From Istiophorus platypterus (taxonomy: Eukaryota; Chordata; Actinopteri; Istiophoriformes; Istiophoridae): 64,000 nucleotides of DNA. The notes under the pieces are model-generated. The model searched no databases, was not told where the DNA came from, and was given only the letters and a program-made list of their open reading frames with translations. Location: assembly GCA_016859345.1 (NCBI GenBank), contig CM029122.1, forward strand, positions 1,395,001-1,459,000. The letters are read 5' to 3'. Below are positions 1 to 11,814 of this stretch, one piece after another (position 1 is the first letter of the stretch; each line of letters starts with the position of its first letter). A program made the position numbers and the translations under genes.

Positions 1-1817
1 CTGTGATATAACTAACTTCATACAGTGCCATAAGACCATTTTCTTTCTGGAGATTAGATTTGAAAAAGTGGGGGTTATGTTATATTTGAGGACAAGTCAA
101 TAGTGTTCACATCAGCTATTCATTTCCAACGGAGAGAGCACCAGTGCATTACATTATGGGTCGTTTGTAGCCTTGACGTTGCTAAGCCGGTGTTTTTATT
201 CTTCTGTGACGAGGATGCTCGTCTCCTTTGATTGATTAAACTTTTCTGGAAGGACAAGGGTCAAAGTGTTTCCTGTTTTTCTCAAAAACCGATGTTGGGA
301 AAGTGTGATGGTTGTCTAACAGTCGGACAAGTTTGTAGAGCAAACTGTTTCCAGTTGCTTTTACTTGAAACAAGGATGTTAAACTCTGCTAAAATACTGT
401 TACTTTAGCAGGTTTATCTTTTTCTGGCTCAGCAGCCTCCCACTAAAAGTCCTGTGACGCATGTTAACTCCTCAGAAAAGAAGCTGTTTTATCCTATTCA
501 CCCCCCCAGGTTTCACACATGATGCGCTAAAAATAAAATCCCTTTTAGTTCACCACTGAATTCACAGTTTAACTCCTGTCCTGCCTCCAGACTTGAAGAA
601 CAGGTTTTCATCCATATTAAAATGCAACACACCAAAATATCCACAGCAAGAGAACGAAGAACAGTTTGAGATGTGTTTCTCACACTTGCTGGTCAGCAAT
701 TTAAGAAAGTCATCGCCAGACTCTCGGGACTTATCACAGGCTTTTTATACACATTTTATAGACAGCAACCTGCAACAGTTTGATCACTAAAAAGAACAAG
801 AAGGATTTAGATCTACGTCAAATTTTGCCACACTCACACACAAACAAGCCATTCATGCTAAAATGCCATCATTTATTTTACTGTCTTTTCTATGCTCACA
901 GTGCTGAATGAAATTTATAGTTTGGATCCATTCTGAGCATCTTAGAGACCTAAAGACTTATTTGGAATTTTCCAGAATAGTCGTCACACTGAACAAGTTA
1001 GTGTCTTTATATTTTATCAAAGCTATCTTATTTTCAGCAAACCAGCAGGTTTATTTATTAAAGACATATACAGCCTGTTAATGTTAATGTTATAATCCTG
1101 AAGATCGTCAGCCATTAACCCCCCCCCCCCCTCCAAATGGACGTTGATGTCGCTCATTCCAACACTTTGGTCCAGACCGAAAAATCTCAACAACTAGAGA
1201 ATGAACTGTAAAAACTTTGTGTGATCAGGAGCATGTCAGCATTTAGTCCAAAACACTGCTGTGCAGCCATGGTAGCGTAGCTGGAGACTCTTAATCTGGT
1301 TGTTACTGTTTAGGGCGTCTGCACTTTTCAGCAGTAGCTGCCCAGTGTTACTTATAAACAACATATTTTAGACAACGTAGGGTTTATATATCAGTGTCAC
1401 CAGGTCGGACGACTTGTCAACCGCCGTCTTTATTAAAACAACTTTAGTTCCACAGCTTATTTGACTTTTACATCATTTCTTCTTCTTCTGCTTGGGTCAT
1501 GTCTCCTACCTGTATCGGCCATTTTGATCCGAACTCTGAGACCTGTGTTATTGAAATGCATTTGCAGTTACCAACAGTATGAATGGTTATAACTTTAATA
1601 TGCTAACGCTAACCTCTACTGGACATGTTAGTAGATTTCTGTCTGCTTCTGTCAGCCAACTCAGAGATCTAAGTGTGTTCAGGACTGTGGAAGTTTTCAG
1701 ATTTTACTCTATTTGTGACGAGGATGTGATCTGTACGTTTGTAATGTTCAGTAAGTGGCAGTATTTTCTGTTTATTCTCGTTTAGTCATTAGATTCAATC
1801 TCTCACTCTCTTTTTAG

Positions 1818-3776
1818 ACTGTTGACATTCACAAGGAGAAGGTGGCGAGGCGGGAAATCGGCATCCTGACCACCAACAAGAACACGTCCCGCTCACATAA
1901 GATCGTTGCTCCATCCAATCCGGAGAGACCGGTGCGCTACATCAGGAAGCCCATCGACTACAGCATGCTGGATGACATTGGCCATGGAGTCAAGGTGCTA
2001 ATAATGACAGAAATAATGTTAAAGTGATTGTGACGAAAATGTTCCATAACAGTGAAATAAATAGACAGTGGAATTAAACAGAAAACATCAGAGCTGAGAA
2101 GCAGGTAGTTGAGTCTAGATACCAGGAGTTACTGTCGATGTTTAGAGCATCGGTAAACACCATCAGAATGAATATTTCTGCAGATGGTGTGGAACAGATG
2201 TTCAACATAGCACAAAAAGAAAGCAAAAGACATAAATTAATACAGCCATAAAAAAGGGTTTTCAACACTGAGAATAAGGAGATGATATTATCTCCAGACT
2301 GATGTGATGATAATGTGCTTGTGTGCATGGCTAAGTGTTTACAGCCACTGTGTGTCTCACTCAATAAGTAGAGTTAGCACTTGCAGTAGTAGTGGCATTA
2401 ATTATCTAGAGACTGTGTTTTCAGAGGGATGATTTATTTAGGTACAACCTCTCCTCACTATTAGAGCTGAATCTCATCATTTCTCTCTGACTCTGTGTAT
2501 TTCAGCTCTTCTGAGTCTCGCTCTGTTATTTCTGCCTCGTGTCTCTAAGAGCTGATGATGCCTGCATGATGCTTTTGCACTGACACTAACCTTTAGAAAA
2601 CTTTTCTCTTCTTTCTCCTGTTCCCATTGCTTTCACTGGCATATTAAGTGGTTGTTGAGGTTCAAGGTAAGGACGCACAACACACCTACACACATGCGGT
2701 ATGAGACCTGTAAGTGAGGAACGAAAAATACCAGTCTGAAGGTGTCTGCTGAGGAATGTTAGTGACAAACCTCTTATTTACTGAAGCCTTAACTACCGTT
2801 CACACAGAACATATTCAAAAAACATCCTGGCACGTGCCAAAACTGATTTAAGACTCTAAAGCTGTTGAGAAGTTGAGGAAGGAACAAACTATCACACCTG
2901 TTTTCACTCCTCAGGAAATGGAGGCGCTGTGTTTTCTCCTCCAACTCAACTCTGTAAAGATACTCCATACAAATGGGGATGGAAAAATAATAAAAGTAAA
3001 ACTAATTTTTTGAGAGTAACTGGATTTAGTGGAAACCCATTGCTGGGGAGTTTAACTTATGTCCAATCAGAGCAGAGTTTGTAACATGGCAGGTGAACAG
3101 GGGGTAACTGATACTTTTGTTTTGTTTAGCCTAATATCAAAATTGAAATAAAAAAAAAATCTGATAAAGATACATCAGCCATTTTTATGGCTGATGTATG
3201 AAGGTCCCTTAAATTTGGTTATTAAAGAAGTGTGAGAAAGATATGCACTGATTGGAATATTATATAGTAGGAAATTAAACCTGTCTGTTTTTTGGATAAA
3301 CTTTAATGGAGATATGTACCAAAAGTAAATTGAGGAGGCTTTCAAAAAGAGGCTATGAATCATTTCAATTTGTCAATTAAGAAAACCTTTTGCCTTTAAA
3401 CCAGAACCACGTCTCCTCGGTTCACCGTCACACAGTTTTTCAGGTACTCAGCAGGTAGGTTGTTCTAAAGATCTTCTAGAACCTGCCTCAGTTCCTCTGT
3501 GGATCTAGTCTGTCTGTGTCTCCTGTCTCTTCATGGGGTCCCAGACTGACTCTATGACTCTTAGATCAGGTCCCTTTGGGGGCCAAACTTTTGCACAGTA
3601 ATGTACAGTATAATTCATAATAACGTATTGATAAATCACATCATTTACCACCATGACATCATGTTTACTCGTCCGTCAGTGACTCAATAACCTGGTGGCT
3701 TCAATGTACACACGGTGTCTCAGTTGCTACTGATTAAAAAAGAAAAAAACAAAACACATGGGCTGAGATGAGAACT

Positions 3777-3836
<60 letters not shown>

Positions 3837-5336
3837 CTCACAGGTGAACGGCCAGCAGAACATGAAACTAGGAGGGGGTCTGTCCCGGTCCAACCCCCCC
3901 ACCCAGAAACCGCCCAGCCCTCCAAGGGCGGGCAAGGGCATCTTGGGGTATGTAACAGACACACCTGCATATGCACACATATACAGTGGTAAGGAAAAAG
4001 TCAGCGAACCGGTGGATTGACCTGGTTTTCTGCATTAATTGTTAATGAAATGTGATCTAGTCTCCTCACAGACAAACACAATGTGCCTCAACTAATAATA
4101 CACATAACAATAATCCTTCATGTCTTTACTGAACAAACACATTAAACCTTCTTGGTGCTGGTGGAAAGTCAGTGAACCTTGGATTCAATAACTGGTGGAA
4201 CCTCAAACCAGTTCTTCAGTAGCTGTAGATCAGAACATGGGATCCCTTTTCCTGCCCAGACACAGCAAAGCCCCAGATCATGACCCTCCCTCCACTGTAC
4301 GTCCCTGTTTGGATGATGTTTTTAGTCCAGACTTAGAGCTGCAGGTTCTTTCTAAACCATCCAACCTTAGTTTCATCAGCCACAGAACATTTTCCCAGCA
4401 GCACTGTAGAGTGTCTAGCTGCTCTTTGGCAAACTTCAGGCACAGTATTTAGAGCTTCCTCTGTGGTGTACTGCCATGGACTCCAGGCTCCATGATCAGC
4501 GTCTGGTGACTCATGTTAACCAGCTCCAGTGATTCCTTTTAGGCCTTCGGCTGTTACTCTGAGTTTCTTTTTCACCTCACTGATCACTCTGCTTTGAGCC
4601 TTTGGACTCGTCTCAGCTGGACGACACCTTTCAGGGAGAGAAACCACAGAACTGAACCATCTCTGTTTATAGACAGTTTGTCAGACTGTGGACTGATGAA
4701 CGTCTAAACTCTCTGAGACGACTCTGTGAACCTTTACAGCTTCATGGAAATCAACAACTCTTCATTCTGAGTCTTCTGAGATCTTTTTTTAAGGCCTGGT
4801 TCATATCAGAAGATGCTTCTTTTGAACAACAAACTAAAAATGTTCAAGTGTTTTTTATTAGTCAGAGCAGCTCTGACCCAGAACCTCCGGTCTGGTCTCA
4901 CTGTCTGGACTCCAGGTTTAATAAATCCTGACTCCAGTTACCTTTTGTTGATGTCATTAGCAGAGGAATTCATAATTTTTCCTACCCAAACTGTGAGTGT
5001 TAGAAAAATATTTTCAATATGGACAAGACCAACACAATGATTTGTGTGTTATTAGTTAAGATAAATTGTGTTTGTTTGTTGTAATTTAGAGGAAGATCTG
5101 AACATATTTTAAGACAAATTTATCCGTAAATGAATAATAAGTCGAGCGAGTATTTCTTGCCACTGAATAAACACACACACTCACTTGATCCGTTGTCATG
5201 TGTGTTTTTCTTCTGTTTTCATGTTTTTCTGTTTCTTGGAAATTTAAAAAAGGGCAGATCCGCCTTCACAGATTCAACCATGTGTTGTATTTGTGCTGAC
5301 TTAGATATAAGTTGTGTGTGTGGAAGTGTTGCATTT

Positions 5337-5402
<66 letters not shown>

Positions 5403-7324
5403 TCATGGATGGACGGAGCATCCTGCGGCAAGCTTATTACAGATCTGACCCGGCAGAGGGGGATGACATCACAGTCACACCGACATACACTCACACACCC
5501 ACACACACACACACACACACACTGAAATGCAGTGCTCAGAGGAATAACGTCATTCGTTGTGAAAGCTTGTTGTGTTCTCTCCCCTCACACATCTAGGTCA
5601 CCCAGCTGTATCTCTCCTTCCTCTCTCTCTCTTTGTCTTTATCTCTCTTCTATCTTTTCTTTCTTTTGTTGTCTTATTCTGACTATAACCACCTCCCTGT
5701 CTTTGTGTTTGTTGTGGTTCTTTCTTCTTCCCTCTCCCTCCTCGCAATGCAGCATCCAGACAGTGTGAGGTCATAGGTCATGTAGTTGTTGAACTAAAGG
5801 AATAGTTCAACATTTTGGGAAATACATCAATTCATTTTTATGCTGCCAATAGTTATTTCAAGATATCTTGTTGTAATGCCACTGAATGTATGTGTGTGTG
5901 CAGCCAGGTAGCCTGACTTGCCAGAGCTACTTGGCCCAGCACCACCTAGTCCCTCTGCTGCTTCCTGTTGTTGTATGTAACCTGCTGATCAGCAAGCTGT
6001 TTATGTATGATCAGTCTGGTTGTATAACCGTTGACGCACGAACCCGAGGTGTGGTAAGAGGTCAGGGAGGCTGTGGAGATGGATTTTGAGTTGGCCTCAC
6101 GGAAATTCTGGCAAACCATCCAGCATCTAAGGAAGGGAGAGCAGGGCTTGGCCCAGGGGGTTTTCAGCAGTGGGGGGAGAAGAGCTGCTGATTCAGGCTG
6201 GGGACATTTTCACTTTGAGAACTCCTGAACCCCACCAACATGTCCTCTGAAGAGGGGCAGAGTTTGAAAAAGGGGGTCTCACCCATATCTCTGTAGAGGC
6301 CTCGTAGGTAGTAAGAAGCTCCTCAGTAGCAAGGCGTTGAGAAGGCCTACAACTGAATCCCTCCGGTGATCTTATTGGGGGGGTACTGGGGGGAATATGG
6401 GGCTCCGGGGCCATTGTTACAAGCCATTTGGGTCCTGTATAACCAGAGTGAGAGTTGTGTCCATATCCTCAGCAGAAAATCAAACCGGTCTCTGGTGGGG
6501 TGTTGGCCTTCATCAGAGTTCTCCCTTGTCACCATCCTGTTTGTGATCCTCATGGACAGGATCTCAGGGTGCAGCCGGGAGGAGGGTTTCTGGTCTGGAG
6601 GCCTCATAACTGCATCTCTGCTATTTGCAGACGATGTGTTTCTGTCAGACTCATCGGACTGTGACCTTTGGCGGGAGGAGAGTCAGCACCTCCAAGTCTG
6701 AGGCCACGGTTCTCTGATGGAATACGGTGGATTGCTCTGTCCAGGTTGGCACAGAATTTGTGCCCCAAGTGAGGGAGTTCAGGAATCTCAGGGTCTTGTT
6801 CATGAATGGGGGTAGGAAGGAGCTGGAGATTGACAGGTGTATCGGTACCGTGTCAGAGTAATGTGGGCATAGTACCGAACTGTTGTGGTGAGGAGGGAGC
6901 TGAACCGCAAGGCAAAGCTTTTGATCCGTGTTCCCTCCTCTCACCTACGGTCAAGAGCTTGGGTAGTGACTGAAAGAATGAGGTTGCATATACAAGTGGC
7001 TGAAAAGAGTTTCCTCTGCTGGGGGGGCTGAGCTCAGGCTTAGAGATGAGGGTTAGGAGCTCTGTCATCTGGAGAAAGCTCAGAGTAAAGCTGCTAGTCC
7101 TTCACATCGAAAGGAGTCAGCTGAGGTGGTTCAGGCATCTGATGAAGAAGACTTCTGGGCTGGTTCAAGACCCTGTGGTAGATCCAGAGAGATTACATGT
7201 CTAACCTGGCCTGGGAATGCCTCAGAACCCCCAGGAGGAACTGGACAATGTTGCTGTGGAGAGGGGTGTCGGGGATGTCTTAACCTGCTGCTACTGCAGC
7301 CTGACCCGGGATAAACAGCAGAAG

Positions 7325-7355
<31 letters not shown>

Positions 7356-10300
7356 AATAATGGATAGATAGATGATGGATGGATGAAGAATAGACGGCTG
7401 GATGGATGAAACTGTTCCACTGCTGACAGTGGTACTTTGGCAGATTTAATAAATGATTAAAACATAGCAGTAACAATGGCAGTGATGTGTAGACTAAGAT
7501 GAGGAGGTGTCTGAGATTGTAGAAGGGGTGAAAAGAAACAGCTTAGCAGTTGGTAGGAACTGAAGCTGTGGTCAACAAGCCAAGTCCATCTGTTCCTCTG
7601 TCACCACATGCGCAGACACACACACACACACACTCAAATGCAAATGTGGACACAGAGACAAGGCACAAACACACAGCAGTGGGTTGGCATCACAAGCAAA
7701 ACAGGCCAAGTCCTTATGTCACTACACACACTGAAACAACAGCAACACACTCTCACATGATTTTCACACACTGTATCTGCTCTGTTCATGTCTAATTCTT
7801 CGATTGTGTTTACCAACTTGTGTGTAGTTACAGTCTTTATACATGTCATGCTGTTAAAATGGTAATTTTACTCTACTAATGGTTTAATATGTGTTTCGTG
7901 TTCATTAGCTTTTAAATAATCATATATCAGAGCAATACTCTGCTTGTGTTTCTTTCTACTGCAGTAACAGACATTTGTGTAAATTTTGGGAGAAACTCTA
8001 ACCCTGAATGTATCAGACTGACTGCAGTTTCTCTCCAGCCTGGTTTTGGTGTGTTTTTCCTTTTTGATTATGCTCATTTGTCCTTAATCTCTACATCTTT
8101 GAGACACCGGAGGAGTTGTAAATGGCTAAAAATACCCTCTGACCTTTGAAAATGACCTTAACAGATTTCCCTGTTCTCATACAGAAAGGAGGCAAAAACC
8201 CAGCTCAAACATAATGTAGAAATAATGTATAATTGCATTTTAGTCATGATGCTACATTTATGCATCATTCTATATTGAAGTCCATGACTATTTAAATCAC
8301 AGTTAGTGGAATTATAAATATTTTTATGGCTTCACATTTGGCTCTTGAAATACATTAACCTTAATAAAAAAAAAAACCTTGTTTAAGGTGTTTCAATGCT
8401 ATTAAAGTTAGTATCTAATAAGTGTTGGAAATTTTAATCTAAGTGATATAAACTGGCTCAAAAACAGTTTATAAGTTCATTTGTTCTGTTTTGGAAGCTC
8501 CAGATGTTGGTGAATAAAATAAACTTTACAAAAATGAATTTGTTTAAACAAACTTCAACTCACATTTTTTTATTTACAACATGAAACAGCAGTGTTTTGT
8601 TCCAGGCTTTCAGGTGTCTGGATATCCTGTAATGTTGGAGCCTGACTGCAGGGCCCTGGAACCAGACTCTGCTGTCACAAACATCCTCTTCCCTCCATTA
8701 ACCTTGCTTTCACCCTCACCTTCTGCATGTACAGGAAGAACTCCCCTTACAGGACCCTGGAGCCGGTGCGCCCCCCAGTGGTGCCCAACGATTATGTTTC
8801 CAGCCCCACCAGGAACAATATGGCCACCGGTCAGCTTCCCAGTCCGGCCCGCACTGCTACTCTGAACCATCGACCTCGAACATACAGGTAGCCGGGTGAA
8901 AACATGGCTGCCAGAACCGGACCAGAGCTTTACCCTCTGCTCTAATGGAGTCGTAGTACAAAACAAATCTTTATCCTGAAACAGCTTTTCCCATTTTTCA
9001 CTCTGATGTTGTTTTTTTTTTTAAAGATATCAGCCTCTTTGTAGAGCATTTACAAAAAGGCTGATATGCAACACATCCATATTTCTGGTCTGGGACTAAA
9101 GATTTAGAAATGTTTGGAATCACTGGTTCTATTTCTGGCTTGCTTCAACGCAGCATTAGGTTAATAACAACATGGGTTTAAGTTCCCAACCTGGAAGGAC
9201 AGATGTGTTGACGGTTAAGGTTTGACAAAAGACTGATTGCGCATCCTTATTCTCTCAACACGTTCTTCTTTCTCAGCGTGCTTTACTTCATTCTTCAATT
9301 TTCAGTCTTTCAGTCTAATCTGATCATGTGCACCGAGGTAACTGAACATGAGCAAATATGTTGGATCAGCTTGGAGCTCGTTTCCTGGTTAAAGGCAGAA
9401 ATGAGCTGAGTAAAATGATCCTTAAGCTACAGTTCAGGCACAGCTAAGAGAAAAAAACAAGAAAAGATTAAATTAACTGGTGACTTCAGCCACAAGAATT
9501 TGACACCAGGAGAGAAGGTTAAACACCTTTTTTAAGACTGTATCTTTAAATGACATTATTAGGTTTGCTATGATTTCAGATTAAAGAAGAAGTTGAACAT
9601 TTTGAGAAATAAACTTATGGCTTTTTTTCTTAGGTATAAGATTGATGTGTAAGATAGATATGAACCTGGAGCTAGGAGACAGTTATAAAGACTGGAAGCT
9701 GGAGAAACAGGTTAAACAAAGGAGACAGAAGAATGTTAATCAGTAGAGCTGAGGGGGGGCAGATTTACTACACCTGAACAGAGCCAGACTCTCTGTTTCC
9801 CTCTGTTTCCAGTCTTTATGCTAAGCCAAGCCAACTGGCCAATTGCTGTAGCATCATATTTACCTTCAAAAGTGTTCTCATCCTTATTATCTAAAGCTCC
9901 ACCAGAGAGAGAATAAGTTCGTTTTTCAAAGTTTCTGTTCCAAAAGTATTTCTTCAAACCGTAATGAGAATTTGCCTGTGTTTAAAATCATCTCTGTTGA
10001 TTGTTGATGTGAAAAATCTGGACAACACATGAATTTTTTAAAAGACAGAAACTTAAAAGTGAAACTGGAGATAAATAAATACATATTGTGATTTTCTGTT
10101 ACATTTTTCCAAAACACTTGTGATTTATTAGCTTTCCTCTGGCATCATTGTTAAACTTGGCTTCATCACACTTTCCTCTGCTTTGGCTCCTGCTGACCAG
10201 TTTCCTCTGTGGTTTGATCCAGCAGTGATGCTCAGGGAGTCAGTTTCGCTTTGGTCCATGAGAAACAGTCTTTTTTTATATGGTCACTTTAATTAGTGAA

Positions 10301-11721
10301 CCATGAAAAGTTGATAATTTCTGATTAAAAATGCATTTTCTTTGTAACTTAAATAGTGAAAAGAGAAGTTCTTGTTCATATAACAATAGATGGTAGAAAA
10401 ATACTGCCATCAAACATCCCAATCTATTTTTAAAATGTATCAACTCGCTAATAATTTTAATTATTTTTTATTTGAGATCCTGATTGAACTTATTACAATG
10501 TTCTGTAAACATTTAATGGCCCAGATGTCAGTTTGCATGAGCTGCAGCTAAGAGAAGCCAAGAATTATTCAAGAATTTATACTTGTATAAAAATGATCCT
10601 GACAGAAATTTTCTGTAAATGTCTGTGTTGAGTTTGTGAATCCCTGCTGATCAAACACAGAGGATCCTCAGTAACTTTCTTTCATCCTCACAGCATCAAC
10701 TAACTGACTCTCTTCTCATTCGCTGAGTCATTTCAAGTGTATGATTCATGTGACTGTGTGGGCTTCATGGTGCTCTGGATGGGAACAGACAACTAACACT
10801 TCAATTTAACCTTTGCATTCAATGATAAACATCAAAATTCAGCCAAAATTTTAATGTTGTCTTAAAAGTAAAACATGTATAGAGGCCAGTAATGGGGGGA
10901 AAGATCTGATTTCGAGATTAAAGCCAGATTATTAAAAGACAGAGTCTAATGCCATGGTGTTTTGATATTAAAGTCATATTAAGAAAAGAATTTAGAGGAA
11001 AAAACTTGTAATTTGAGGATAAGAAAGTCAAAACATCATAATAAGCTGTAAATTTTGAGAGTTTTTGGGTTCGAAATAAGATGGGGCCATGGAGTTTCAG
11101 TTAAAGCAAGTTTGAATGAACTAATTAATTAAGTTAATTAAATATTGTTACAAATTAGAAGCATGGGCACATTTTGACATCTTACACACCACATGGAATG
11201 AAGACGTCTCATCCAGTGTGTGTCACTCTTGAGCCCTCAGCCAATCAGGTTGTGTGTTTGCAGCTTTTTCTTAGTTTCATTGCTGTGGTGCTGATGTTCA
11301 CTGTGCTGACTCACTGCTCATCTTCGTGACCTACAGCCTCGCTCTGCTTTACTCTGCTGATTCTCTACAGGCAACTGACCACTTGTCTGTCTCTCTGCCT
11401 TTCTGCCTGCCTGTCTGTCTGTCTCTGTCTTGTCTTTTGTCTTCATCTTCATCAGTCTGTTGTTCTACTTCTGCTAGTCCATTTTTCTCTTTTCTCTTTC
11501 TCCTCTTTGCCTTCATTTCCTGTTTGTTTCTATCTCAGAGTCTCTGCTTCCTTTTTCTCATTAAATACTCCTTCATTCATAAAACTCCTTTGACAGTCAG
11601 TCTATGAGATGTGTTGTAGTTAATGTTTAAAATTCTAAATCAACTTCTGTATAATATTTGTGTCAAGCTCTAATTACTGTGTATAGGAAATAAGACACAT
11701 TCAGTACTGATTAAACTGCTC

Positions 11722-11814
<93 letters not shown>

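Noticed and set aside
3720..4020. His-Thr and Val-Cys repeat ORFs at (CA/TG)n tracts here and at 5219-5596, 11670-12134, 21100-21449, 36339-36665, 41043 and 49817-50294
   Set aside because: They are translations of dinucleotide repeats in several frames; the real exons nearby use other frames.
7320..7375. CRISPR-like regular spacing in repeats
   Set aside because: All tandem arrays in the window are direct microsatellites or minisatellites with no unique spacers, in a vertebrate genome.
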